The notes under the pieces were generated by a model, which saw nothing but the letters and a program-made list of their open reading frames with translations, was not told where the DNA came from and ran no database searches. A program made the translations under genes and the position numbers. Shown here piece by piece: positions 1 through 7,249 of a DNA stretch of 21,960 nt (the first letter of the stretch is position 1; each line of letters begins with the position of its first letter). The stretch comes from Aliivibrio_A kagoshimensis (GTDB lineage Bacteria; Pseudomonadota; Gammaproteobacteria; Enterobacterales; Vibrionaceae). The stretch spans positions 1-21,960 of the forward strand of contig NZ_JAKJSQ010000062.1 in assembly GCF_050337105.1 (NCBI RefSeq), given 5' to 3'.

Positions 1-136
1 ACTCAATATCATTCATACTGATGAATTTAATTTTTGTAGTTTATATATCTATCAATCTATTTATTGAGCAGTTGATCGCACTATTAGAAATGAATTTATA
101 AGAATATTAATTCACACAAACTCGTGTTTTTTGAAT
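1..136. other. AT-rich intergenic left end
   Basis: These bases lie beyond the glpD terminator. They are strongly AT-rich, have no convincing reading frame, and probably belong to the upstream region of a gene outside the window. I could not place a promoter with confidence. Confidence 0.4.
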
Positions 137-161
137 AAAAAAAAGACAGCCATAAGCTGTC
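137..161 (-). terminator. Rho-independent terminator after glpD
   Basis: Read on the minus strand, a perfect 6-bp stem (GACAGC / GCTGTC) with a 5-base loop is followed by a run of eight T. It begins about 27 bases after the glpD stop codon, which fits the end of the glp transcript. The plus-strand reading has no T run, so it works in one direction only. Confidence 0.85.
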
Positions 162-188
162 AAAAAGGAGGAGACTCAAACATACCCG

Positions 189-1727
189 TTAGCTTATTTC
201 AGCCAAATTTACCCCTTGAAGTTGTCGTAATTTTGCCAAAATATAAGTATCCACTTCCGCTTGTTGTTCATGGTTTAAGTACAAGCCCAACTTAGTTCTA
301 CGCCACAACGCGTCATCCGCATTCTTAGCAAATTCATGTTCAATCAAGTAATCGATCTCAGCGCTATACACCCCTTTACTGAATTGATAACCAAAATCCG
401 CTTCAGACTCTACTCCATCAAATAATCGCCACGCTAATGTTCCAAACTGATTCACATAACGTTTAGCCGTCGATAGATCTAACCAAGCGAACTGATCAAC
501 GAGGTTGTTAGCCAGTCGCTCTCGTGAATAAGAGAAATCTCCTCCAGGTAATGGCGCTTCTTTAGTCCAGGCTTCCCCAGCATTAGCAAGATAAGGCTGT
601 AATAGGGTGAGTGCGCTCTCAGCTAGTTTACGGTAAGTGGTTAGTTTTCCGCCAAAGATAGAGAGCAGTGGCGGCTGATCGGCCTCCTGTTGCAACTCTA
701 ACGTATAGTCTCGTGTTATCGCCTGAGGAGAGTTTGATTCATCATCACACAATGGCCGAACTCCACTGTATGACCACACCACCTCTTGTTTGGTAATTTG
801 CTTAACAAAATGTTGGTTAACCACATCAACGAGATAATCGACTTCTTCATCGGAAATAGCGACTTTTCTAGGGTCACCAAGATACTCAACATCGGTTGTT
901 CCTATGATCGAAAAATCGTCCATATAAGGAATCACAAATACAATACGATTATCGGCGTTTTGTAAAATATACGCTTGCTCTTCATCATGGATTCTAGGAA
1001 CCACAATATGTGAACCTTTTACTAACCTAATGTTACGAGGAGACTCTTCTGCCAATTGAAGATCAAAGAATTGTTTGACCCAAGGGCCTGCAGCATTGAC
1101 CAATGATCTTGCTTTTCGCTCAAAACGAATGTTCGTTTGCTCATCTAGAATAGTGACTAACCACAGATCGCCTTGTCGCTTAGCATCAACCACTCGGCAG
1201 TAGTTTTTTACTTCGGCACCACTACGCTGCGCTGCCATCGCATTAAGAATCACCAATCGTGCATCATCAACCCAACAATCTGAATACTCAAACCCTTTGG
1301 TAATGTCACTTTTTAGTAGCCCTGATTTTTTAAGATCAACCATATGGCTGGCAGCGAGTGTGGTGCGTTTTCCTAAATGATCATACAGAAATAGGCCTGC
1401 TCTAATCATCCAAGCGGGACGCAAAAAAGGGCGATGTGGAAGGCGGAACCTCATTGGTTTCGCGATATGGGGCGCTTTTTTAAGAATGACTTCTCGCTCA
1501 GCCAACGCTTCAGAAACTAAACGAAATTCATAATGTTCTAAATAACGCAACCCTCCATGAATAAGTTTAGAACTGGCAGATGAGGTGGCCGAAGCAAAAT
1601 CTGAAGCTTCATATAAACCCACTGTTAAACCGCGACCTGCTGCATCTGCTGCAATACCCGCACCATTGATGCCACCACCGACAATGATCATATCTAAAAT
1701 AGGTTGATTGTCATTATTCATTTTCAT
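189..1727 (-). CDS. glpD: Aerobic glycerol-3-phosphate dehydrogenase GlpD
   Basis: This is the membrane-associated FAD enzyme that oxidises sn-glycerol-3-phosphate to dihydroxyacetone phosphate and passes electrons to quinone. The N-terminus has the dinucleotide-binding motif IVGGGINGAGIAADAAGRG. It is followed by blocks nearly identical to E. coli GlpD: SSASSKLIHGGLRYLEHYEF, MRFRLPHRPFLRPAWMIRAG, FEYSDCWVDDARLV, GSHIVVPR, SIIGTTDVEYLGDP, YSGVRPLCDD and GGKLTTYRKLAE. The product is 512 residues against about 501 in E. coli. The frame is open 29 codons further upstream, but that stretch has no family similarity. I chose the ATG at 1727 (MKMNNDN), which has a weak GGTAAT ribosome site; the ATG at 1721 is an alternative. 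It lies downstream of glpR and glpK on the same strand, so GlpK and GlpD can turn glycerol into DHAP. Two GlpR-operator-like sequences lie just upstream. Confidence 0.97.
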   Translation of the reverse strand: MKMNNDNQPILDMIIVGGGINGAGIAADAAGRGLTVGLYEASDFASATSSASSKLIHGGLRYLEHYEFRLVSEALAEREVILKKAPHIAKPMRFRLPHRPFLRPAWMIRAGLFLYDHLGKRTTLAASHMVDLKKSGLLKSDITKGFEYSDCWVDDARLVILNAMAAQRSGAEVKNYCRVVDAKRQGDLWLVTILDEQTNIRFERKARSLVNAAGPWVKQFFDLQLAEESPRNIRLVKGSHIVVPRIHDEEQAYILQNADNRIVFVIPYMDDFSIIGTTDVEYLGDPRKVAISDEEVDYLVDVVNQHFVKQITKQEVVWSYSGVRPLCDDESNSPQAITRDYTLELQQEADQPPLLSIFGGKLTTYRKLAESALTLLQPYLANAGEAWTKEAPLPGGDFSYSRERLANNLVDQFAWLDLSTAKRYVNQFGTLAWRLFDGVESEADFGYQFSKGVYSAEIDYLIEHEFAKNADDALWRRTKLGLYLNHEQQAEVDTYILAKLRQLQGVNLAEIS

Positions 1728-1755
1728 CACACTAATTACCAATCCAAATTGAGCG

Positions 1756-1775
1756 AACGAACAATTTCGAACATT
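1756..1775. promoter_or_regulatory. Candidate GlpR operator, proximal to glpD
   Basis: On the minus strand the sequence reads AATGTTCGAAATTGTTCGTT. Against the E. coli GlpR consensus as I remember it (WATKTTCGWTAWCGAWCATW), 16 of 20 positions agree, including the complete ATGTTCG left half. It lies 29 bases upstream of the chosen glpD start. The site is visible in the sequence; binding by GlpR is inferred. Confidence 0.5.
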
Positions 1776-1815
1776 TGAAGATAATATAGATGATGTGAAT
1801 GAAAAGATCACCAAT

Positions 1816-1835
1816 TAGTTTCGGAATCGAACAAT
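1816..1835. promoter_or_regulatory. Candidate GlpR operator, distal to glpD
   Basis: On the minus strand the sequence reads ATTGTTCGATTCCGAAACTA, matching about 15 of 20 consensus positions and keeping the TTCGAT core and the CGAA right half. It starts 60 bases from the proximal site, in the 132-base gap between glpR and glpD. A pair of operators would allow cooperative repression of glpD separately from any read-through from glpK-glpR. Confidence 0.45.
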
Positions 1836-1859
1836 TATTTAACGTTTTGGACAGTTAGC

Positions 1860-2624
1860 TTATGAAATCACTTCAAGGGGAATGTCATTTTCTTTTAATA
1901 AGTCAGCGATCTCTTGGGGAGGTTGTTGATCGGTAATCAATAGATGAACTTCGGAAATGCTGCCAAGTTTTACCATGGCATTGCGCCCAAACTTAGTATG
2001 ATCAACCGCTAAAAAGACACTGCGGCTATTTTCTATGATCGCTTTTTTTACTCGGACTTCATGATAATCGAAATCGAGCAATGAGCCATCATAATCAATC
2101 CCGCTGATCCCTAGAATACCGAAGTCTAATCGGAACTGTTTAATGAAATCGAGAGTCGCCTCACCAACAATCCCGCCATCTTTATTACGAACTTCACCAC
2201 CAGCTAAAATTACTTTAAAGTCAGCACGCTCCATCAATATGCTGGCAACATTAATATTATTGGTCACTATTCGAAGATTTTTATGATTCTTAGTTAGCGC
2301 TTTGGCGACCGACTCTGGCGTAGTACCAATATCAATAAATAGCGTTGCACCATCAGGAATGTGCTTAGAGAGGGCTTCGGCAATGGTGCCTTTTTCACTT
2401 AACTGCATCGATTTTCGTGTGGTGTACTCGGTGTTTTCTGAACTTAGTGCGATGGTCGCTCCGCCATGGTGACGACGAATTTTATTGGCATCGGCAAGCT
2501 CGTTAAGATCGCGGCGAATGGTTTGAGGGCTGACTTTAAAAAGATCAACCAAATCATCGGTATTCACATAACCATTTTGCTGTACGAGATCGATAATCTG
2601 CTGATGTCTAGTAATCTGTTTCAC
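1860..2624 (-). CDS. glpR: DeoR-family glycerol-3-phosphate regulon repressor GlpR
   Basis: GlpR represses glp genes and is released by glycerol-3-phosphate. The N-terminal DeoR helix-turn-helix reads VSPQTIRRDLNELA (about residues 32-45) and is followed by IRRHHGGA. The C-terminal sugar-phosphate sensor (DeoRC) contains TLFIDIGTTPESVAKAL, RIVTNNINVA, ILAGGEVRNKDGGIVGEATL, FRLDFGILGISGID and DHTKFGRNAMV, all very close to E. coli GlpR. The length is 254 residues, normal for the family. The start codon is GTG at 2624, with GGAG about 9 bases upstream; the N-terminus MKQITRHQQIIDLV aligns with the E. coli start. It lies between glpK and glpD on the same strand, so the repressor is likely co-transcribed with its targets. 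Confidence 0.96.
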   Translation of the reverse strand: MKQITRHQQIIDLVQQNGYVNTDDLVDLFKVSPQTIRRDLNELADANKIRRHHGGATIALSSENTEYTTRKSMQLSEKGTIAEALSKHIPDGATLFIDIGTTPESVAKALTKNHKNLRIVTNNINVASILMERADFKVILAGGEVRNKDGGIVGEATLDFIKQFRLDFGILGISGIDYDGSLLDFDYHEVRVKKAIIENSRSVFLAVDHTKFGRNAMVKLGSISEVHLLITDQQPPQEIADLLKENDIPLEVIS

Positions 2625-2718
2625 TTAATAAAGCTCCGTAATTCCAACAACATAACAGTGTACCGATCAAGCAACGAATAGCAATCTTATGCCCCAGAAA
2701 TGTTATAACGACTCAGGG

Positions 2719-4236
2719 TTACTCTTCATCATGCATCTCCGCCCATAACTGCGTGCATTTCACTGCTCGTTTCCAACCTCGGTAACGACGTTGGCGCTTC
2801 TCTTCATCTGGCAGAGGTTCAAACGATCGCTCTACCACAGATTTTCCCGCCACTTCCTCTAAGTCGTCCCAAAAGCCCACCGCAAGGCCAGCCAAGTACG
2901 CCGCACCTAATGCAGTCACCTCAGTCACTTGAGGCCTATGGACTGGAGTGTTTAATACATCCGACTGAAACTGCATCAAAAAATCATTTGCCACCGCACC
3001 ACCATCAACTCGCAGTGCAGACAAGGTGATCCCAGAGTCAGCTTGCATCGCATCTAATACATCACGAGTTTGATAGGCAATACTCTCAAGCGTTGCTCGA
3101 ATAATATGATTAGAGTTCGCACCACGCGTTAAGCCGACAATCGTCCCCCTTGCATACGCATCCCAATAAGGGGCGCCTAAACCAGTGAATGCAGGAACCA
3201 CATACACGCCATTTGATGAATCTACTTTTGTGGCAAAATACTCAGAATCTTTAGCATCTGCCAGCAACTTCAGCTCATCTCGTAACCACTGGATAGCTGC
3301 TCCCCCCATAAATACGGCCCCTTCTAGTGCATAAACCGGTTCACCTTTTGGTCCACACGCTAAGGTCGTTAATAGCCCATGGTTTGAGTTGACCTTCTCT
3401 TTACCCGTATTCATCAATAGAAAACAGCCAGTTCCATAAGTATTTTTAGCCTGACCTTGTTCAACACACATCTGCCCATAAAGCGCCGCTTGTTGATCTC
3501 CCGCAATACCAGCAATGGGGATTCGCGTGCCCCCTTTTCCCCCAATATTGGTTTCACCATACACTTCAGCTGAACTTTTCACTTCCGGCATCATCGACAT
3601 GGGAATATCTAACGCCTCCAACAGTTTTTCATCCCACTGCATCGTGTTGATGTTAAAGAGCATGGTGCGAGACGCGTTGGTGTAATCGGTCACATGTGCC
3701 TGTTTTTGAGTCATCTTCCAAACAAGCCAAGTATCAACCGTTCCAAACAACAACTTTCCAGCTTCAGCCTCTTCTCTCGCCCCTTCAACATTATCCAAAA
3801 TCCACTTTATTTTGCTGCCCGAGAAGTAAGGGTCAATCACTAACCCAGTGTTTTCACGAACGTACTGCTCCAACCCCTCTTGTTGTTTCAGACGATCGCA
3901 CATTTCAGCAGTACGTCGGCACTGCCAAACAATCGCGTTATAAACGGGTTTTCCCGTCTCTCGATTCCAGACGATGGTGGTTTCCCGCTGGTTAGTTATA
4001 CCAATGGCGGCAATTTGGTCGCTACGAATACCGGCCTTAGCAATGGTCTCAATCAAAGTGGCGCTCTGAGTGGCGTAAATCTCCAGCGGGTCGTGCTCAA
4101 CCCAGCCAGCTTTGGGGTATATTTGAGTAAATTCACGCTGAGAAGCGCCCACAATATTCGCATCGTGGTCAAGAATGACAGCACGAGAACTGGTCGTCCC
4201 TTGATCAAGAGCGACCACGTATTTTTGCTCAGCCAT
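2719..4236 (-). CDS. glpK: Glycerol kinase GlpK
   Basis: GlpK phosphorylates glycerol with ATP in the cytosol to give glycerol-3-phosphate, trapping it and supplying GlpD. The FGGY-family N-terminus reads YVVALDQGTTSSRAVILDHD. Characteristic blocks follow: GWVEHDP, IGITNQRETT, WQCRRTA, FLLMNTG, ALEGAVFMGGAAIQWLRD, VPAFTGLGAPYWD, VDGGAVANDFLMQFQSD and VTALGAAYLAG. The product is 505 residues, usual for the family. The frame is open 38 codons further upstream, but the ATG at 4236 is preceded by AGGAG at good spacing and gives the canonical MAEQKYVVALDQ. The gap to glpR is 94 bases. The gene immediately upstream is not glpF but a small cysteine-rich protein, 61 bases away. Confidence 0.97.
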   Translation of the reverse strand: MAEQKYVVALDQGTTSSRAVILDHDANIVGASQREFTQIYPKAGWVEHDPLEIYATQSATLIETIAKAGIRSDQIAAIGITNQRETTIVWNRETGKPVYNAIVWQCRRTAEMCDRLKQQEGLEQYVRENTGLVIDPYFSGSKIKWILDNVEGAREEAEAGKLLFGTVDTWLVWKMTQKQAHVTDYTNASRTMLFNINTMQWDEKLLEALDIPMSMMPEVKSSAEVYGETNIGGKGGTRIPIAGIAGDQQAALYGQMCVEQGQAKNTYGTGCFLLMNTGKEKVNSNHGLLTTLACGPKGEPVYALEGAVFMGGAAIQWLRDELKLLADAKDSEYFATKVDSSNGVYVVPAFTGLGAPYWDAYARGTIVGLTRGANSNHIIRATLESIAYQTRDVLDAMQADSGITLSALRVDGGAVANDFLMQFQSDVLNTPVHRPQVTEVTALGAAYLAGLAVGFWDDLEEVAGKSVVERSFEPLPDEEKRQRRYRGWKRAVKCTQLWAEMHDEE

Positions 4237-4297
4237 GACGGCTCCTATATAAATTTGAAAGCTATCTATACACTTTAGCGTTTTTTGTTCTGATTTA

Positions 4298-4516
4298 TTA
4301 CTGCTTAGGTGAGACGAAATGCACAGATTTGGCTTTGAATGCCTCAACACACTTTGTGCAGATACACGCTCGATTTTTTAACTCCTTAGGCACTTGCTCA
4401 ATCAGCGCTTCGGGAATCGTAGTGCGGGCACACCAACAGGGTGTATCTTGGTTTGCCATGCATCTGTTGCTCTGATGGCAAAGAGGGCAGCGCGTATCGT
4501 CAATGGAAGTATTCAT
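4298..4516 (-). CDS. Small cysteine-rich CWC-family protein
   Basis: This 72-residue protein has eight cysteines: C10-x2-C13, C19, then the defining C27-W-C29, and C51-x-C53-x2-C56 near the C-terminus. This matches the cysteine-rich CWC domain family as I know it (short proteins beginning with a CPxC motif and carrying a CWC core). The paired cysteines suggest metal binding, probably zinc, but the role is unknown. It has no signal peptide or membrane segment. The ATG at 4516 is preceded by GAGG about 11 bases away. It lies just upstream of glpK on the same strand with no terminator seen between, so co-transcription is possible. I do not assign a glycerol-related function. Confidence 0.8.
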   Translation of the reverse strand: MNTSIDDTRCPLCHQSNRCMANQDTPCWCARTTIPEALIEQVPKELKNRACICTKCVEAFKAKSVHFVSPKQ

Positions 4517-4621
4517 ATTATTGCCTCGAGGGGTTATGTTCTTACTCTACCTCATCATGATAGTTCGTGCATATCTTCCAAAAACCCTTACACTTCTACT
4601 CCATCATTTTAAGGAGGTTTT

Positions 4622-5278
4622 ATGACATTTTGCGCTGCTGTTTTTGATATGGATGGTCTGTTATTAGATACAGAACGAGTTTGTCAAAAGGCGTTTAAGC
4701 AAGCTTGTGACGTCCTGTCTCTGCCCTTCCTTGAGGATGTTTATCTCAATATTATTGGCCGAAACGCTCAAGGAATAGAAGAGACAATTTGTGAAGGATA
4801 TGGGCCAGAACTTAATTATGAGCAGTTAAGAGACGAGTGGACGGAGCGCTATCATAGTGTGGTTTATCATCAAGCGATCCCCGTTAAAGCAGGCATCCTT
4901 GATCTGCTAACCTGGCTACGATCACAATCTATTCCCATTGCACTGGCTACCTCAACCCCCAAAGAGCTCGCCATCATCAAATTAAAACTGGCTGGATTAT
5001 TGGATTTTTTTGATGTGTTAAGCACAGGCTGTGAAGTGACAAATGGCAAACCTCACCCTGAAATCTTTTTGCTTGCGGCGGAGCGTCTGAAAGTGAACCC
5101 CGCAACATGCCTTGCTTTTGAAGACTCAAATAACGGTGTCCGTTCTGCCGTTGCCGCGGGTATGCAAACTTACCAAATTCCTGACTTAGTGCAACCTAAT
5201 GAAGAGATTGTTCAATTAGGTCACCAAATTCACTCCACAATGAGCGACGTGTTAACGCATCTAAAAGGCACTAGCTAA
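4622..5278 (+). CDS. HAD-IA hydrolase, beta-phosphoglucomutase / phosphatase-like
   Basis: This is a 218-residue cytosolic HAD-superfamily enzyme acting on a small phosphorylated metabolite, probably a sugar phosphate. All four HAD motifs are visible: I, FDMDGLLLDTE with nucleophile D9 and acid/base D11; II, ALATSTP; III, the lysine in NGKPHPE; IV, FEDSNNGVRSA. A helical cap follows motif I, as in subfamily IA (phosphoglycolate phosphatase, YniC, YcjU and beta-phosphoglucomutase types). I cannot separate a phosphatase from a mutase by motif alone. A strong AAGGAGG ribosome site lies just upstream of the ATG. The last 8 bases overlap the end of the convergent GntR gene, so no terminator separates them. 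A link to the glp genes is possible but unproven. Confidence 0.9.
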   Translation: MTFCAAVFDMDGLLLDTERVCQKAFKQACDVLSLPFLEDVYLNIIGRNAQGIEETICEGYGPELNYEQLRDEWTERYHSVVYHQAIPVKAGILDLLTWLRSQSIPIALATSTPKELAIIKLKLAGLLDFFDVLSTGCEVTNGKPHPEIFLLAAERLKVNPATCLAFEDSNNGVRSAVAAGMQTYQIPDLVQPNEEIVQLGHQIHSTMSDVLTHLKGTS

Positions 5279-5990
5279 GACTATCTATGGTGAGCATGAC
5301 GGAATCAGGTCGCCAATATTCAAACTCACAATCCATTAAATGCAACTGCTGATTGTAGTTCACCCGCGTAATTTTAAGCACCTGTTGCCCTTCTGCCAAA
5401 TGAAGGGCTTTTGCCACTTTTTTTGAAGCGGACGTTGGGATCACATCAAAGCGAGAGCGCCCAGTTTGATAACCATAATGTTGTTGGAACAGCGTGGTCA
5501 ATGACTGAGACAAATCTTGCTTTAAAATATCGGGAAACAGATCGGCAATCAGGCAGTTTTCGACAAACAGCACCGCTCGGTTATCGACATACCTTAGCCG
5601 CTCTATTCGATGAATCATTGTTACTTGCGGGTCCATATTTAACACCCTTGCCACCTCTCCAAGCGCAGGCTCAGTCGCGACGGTTAATACTTGTGTTGAT
5701 GCTTCTCTTTTCTGCTCATCAATCATGTGATGAAAGTGAGCCCGTGACAGCGGGTTATATTCAATTCTTTTGGGGGAGACAAACCAACCTCGGCGCTCCT
5801 CTCGGTAAATAATGCCTTCGGTTTCTAACGCGGTCAGCACATCTTTTATAGTCACTCTTGTGGTATTAAATTGCTGACAATACGCGCGCTCTGAAGGGAG
5901 CTTGTCATTTCCCTTGGTTACGATCTGCGCAATCTCCTGCTTAATACACTGTTTGATCATGCTCAGTTGAGTGGTTCCTTTGGATCTCAT
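5271..5990 (-). CDS. GntR-family regulator with UTRA sensor domain (PhnR-like)
   Basis: This is a 239-residue transcription factor. The N-terminal winged helix (about residues 10-75) contains the GntR signature LPSERAYCQQFNTTRVTIKD, followed by ALETEGIIYREERRGWFVSP. The C-terminal two-thirds is a UTRA ligand-binding domain, with blocks such as IHRIERLRYVDNRAVLFVENCLI and the terminal LMDCEFEYWRPDSVML. The frame is open 81 codons further upstream, but the ATG at 5990 has GGGA five bases upstream, and the resulting length equals that of the PhnR regulators I know. It diverges from the organophosphorus ABC operon and probably controls it in response to the imported compound. A Pho-box-like element precedes it. 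The 3' end overlaps the convergent HAD gene by 8 bases. The phn assignment is by analogy, so I give no symbol. Confidence 0.88.
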   Translation of the reverse strand: MRSKGTTQLSMIKQCIKQEIAQIVTKGNDKLPSERAYCQQFNTTRVTIKDVLTALETEGIIYREERRGWFVSPKRIEYNPLSRAHFHHMIDEQKREASTQVLTVATEPALGEVARVLNMDPQVTMIHRIERLRYVDNRAVLFVENCLIADLFPDILKQDLSQSLTTLFQQHYGYQTGRSRFDVIPTSASKKVAKALHLAEGQQVLKITRVNYNQQLHLMDCEFEYWRPDSVMLTIDSLS

Positions 5991-6038
5991 TGTGTTCCCA
6001 ACTCCGATGAAAAATGATTCTGAATCTACCGAATATAT

Positions 6039-6056
6039 ATAACCGTTTTGTGACAG
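6039..6056 (-). promoter_or_regulatory. Candidate PhoB (Pho) box upstream of the GntR regulator
   Basis: The minus strand reads CTGTCACAAAACGGTTAT, two 7-base units separated by AAAA. Against the CTGTCAT-N4-CTGTCAT form of the Pho box, the first unit matches 6 of 7 positions and the second 5 of 7. Ten bases downstream is TAGATT, a plausible -10 element at the distance usual for PhoB-activated promoters. This would place the regulator, and perhaps the divergent transport operon, under phosphate-starvation control. Binding is inferred. Confidence 0.45.
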
Positions 6057-6146
6057 AACATGTAAATTACTCAGACTTAAAAGTGTCACGGTTTCTTCTC
6101 GTAACTGTAAGAAAAGCTCACCCAAATCGTCATAATTACTTCTTAG

Positions 6147-6156
6147 GATAGCTATC
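6147..6156. promoter_or_regulatory. Perfect palindrome upstream of the transport operon
   Basis: GATAGCTATC is a perfect 10-base palindrome 35 bases before the binding-protein start. The left part, AGGATAGC, recurs at the ribosome site just before the ATG (AAGGATAGCGAC). It could be an operator for the adjacent GntR regulator, but short palindromes arise by chance. Confidence 0.25.
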
Positions 6157-6190
6157 GAACTTACTGAACTAGTCCAGAAGGATAGCGACA

Positions 6191-7240
6191 ATGAAAACCC
6201 TATTAACCTGTGCAACATTGATGACTGCTGCAATTACTACTTCAGCAATTGCGGATACTGATCTAGCAAGCCTAATTAAAGCAGCCCAGAAAGAGGGGCA
6301 AGTCTACAGTGTTGGAATGCCCGACAGCTGGGCCAACTGGAAAGACACCTGGAAAGATTTGCACAATACCTATCAACTTAAACATCAAGATACTGACATG
6401 AGTTCGGCGCAAGAGATTGCAAAATTTGAAGCCGAGAAAAAAAGCGCAACGGCCGATATTGGTGATGTTGGTTTTGCCTTTGCGCGTATTGCAGTAAAGA
6501 AAGGGGTAACACAAGCCTATAAACCAACCACCTGGAATGACATTCCAAACTGGGCGAAAGATAAAGAGGGCCACTGGGCACTCGCTTACACCGGCACCAT
6601 CTCGTTCATCACCAATAATAAGCTTGTAAAAAATGCTCCCACTAGCTGGGATGACGTCCTAAAGGGAGACTATAAAGTCACTGTAGGGGATGTGGGGGCG
6701 GCATCACAAGCAAACAACGCCGTTCTGGCCGCTGCTTTTGCCAATGGTGGCAGTGAGAAAAACCTAAAACCTGCACTTAACTATTTCGAAAAATTGGCCA
6801 AGCAAGGGCGTATATCCCTGAATGATCCTAGCCTTGCTAACCTTGAGAAAGGTGAAATTGAAGTGGCGATTATGTGGGATTTCAACGCACTAAACTACCG
6901 CGATCAAATTGGTAAAGATCGCTTTACCGTGACTATCCCTCAAGATGGTTCCGTGATCTCAGGTTATACCACCATCATCAATAAACACGCCAAAAACCCA
7001 AATGCAGCAAAACTGGCGCGTGAGTATATCTTCAGTGACAAAGGTCAAATCAACCTGGCTGCGGGTTACGCTCGCCCAATTCGCAGCAGCATTGAACTGC
7101 CAGCCTCCATTCAAGCCAAACTGCTATCCAACGATCAATACAGCAATGTGCACCCAGTCACTGATTTTAAAACATGGGAAAAAAGTGCACGTAAGCTGCC
7201 GCGTCAATGGCAAGAAAACGTCTTAATGTACGTAAAATAA
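6191..7240 (+). CDS. Periplasmic substrate-binding protein of an ABC importer (AEP/phosphate-ester type)
   Basis: This 349-residue protein has a Sec signal peptide: MKTLLTC, a hydrophobic stretch, then cleavage after about residue 21 (SAIA-DT). The mature part belongs to the extracellular solute-binding class of Fe(III), polyamine, 2-aminoethylphosphonate and hexose-phosphate binders. It has the typical opening LASLIKAAQKEGQVYSVGMPDSW, then TADIGDVGFAFARIAVKKGV, SWDDVLKGDYKVTVGDV, VAIMWDFNALNY and AKLAREYIFSDKGQINLAAGYARPI. AAGGA lies just upstream of the ATG. It is the first gene of the operon, and its product would capture the substrate in the periplasm for the two permeases and the ATPase. 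Specificity cannot be read from sequence. Phosphonate or phosphate ester is inferred from the two phospho-hydrolases in the operon and the Pho-like box. Confidence 0.85.
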   Translation: MKTLLTCATLMTAAITTSAIADTDLASLIKAAQKEGQVYSVGMPDSWANWKDTWKDLHNTYQLKHQDTDMSSAQEIAKFEAEKKSATADIGDVGFAFARIAVKKGVTQAYKPTTWNDIPNWAKDKEGHWALAYTGTISFITNNKLVKNAPTSWDDVLKGDYKVTVGDVGAASQANNAVLAAAFANGGSEKNLKPALNYFEKLAKQGRISLNDPSLANLEKGEIEVAIMWDFNALNYRDQIGKDRFTVTIPQDGSVISGYTTIINKHAKNPNAAKLAREYIFSDKGQINLAAGYARPIRSSIELPASIQAKLLSNDQYSNVHPVTDFKTWEKSARKLPRQWQENVLMYVK

Positions 7241-7249
7241 GAGGCAGTA

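Noticed and set aside
1794..1812. CRP-like site (TGTGA ... TCACC) upstream of glpD
   Set aside because: The spacer between GTGA and TCAC is 9 bases, not the 6 required for a CRP operator.
3696..4278. Plus-strand reading frames inside glpK
   Set aside because: They are antisense shadows of a strongly conserved gene, with no recognisable protein features or ribosome sites.
4237..4350. Longer GlpK starting at 4350
   Set aside because: The extension overlaps the CWC gene and lacks similarity; the ATG at 4236 has a clear AGGAG and the canonical N-terminus.
4517..4621. GlpR operator upstream of the CWC-glpK genes (ATGTTC and TAGTTCG half-sites)
   Set aside because: Only isolated half-matches were found, without a symmetrical partner; the score is clearly below the two sites before glpD.
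6105..6133. Second Pho box on the plus strand towards the transport operon (CTGTAAG and TCGTCAT)
   Set aside because: The two units are 22 bases apart and the middle unit (GCTCACC) does not match; no continuous double repeat is present.
5991..6233. Longer GntR protein starting upstream at 6233
   Set aside because: The extra 81 residues have no family similarity and would overlap the divergent binding-protein gene and its promoter; the ATG at 5990 has a ribosome site and the expected length.
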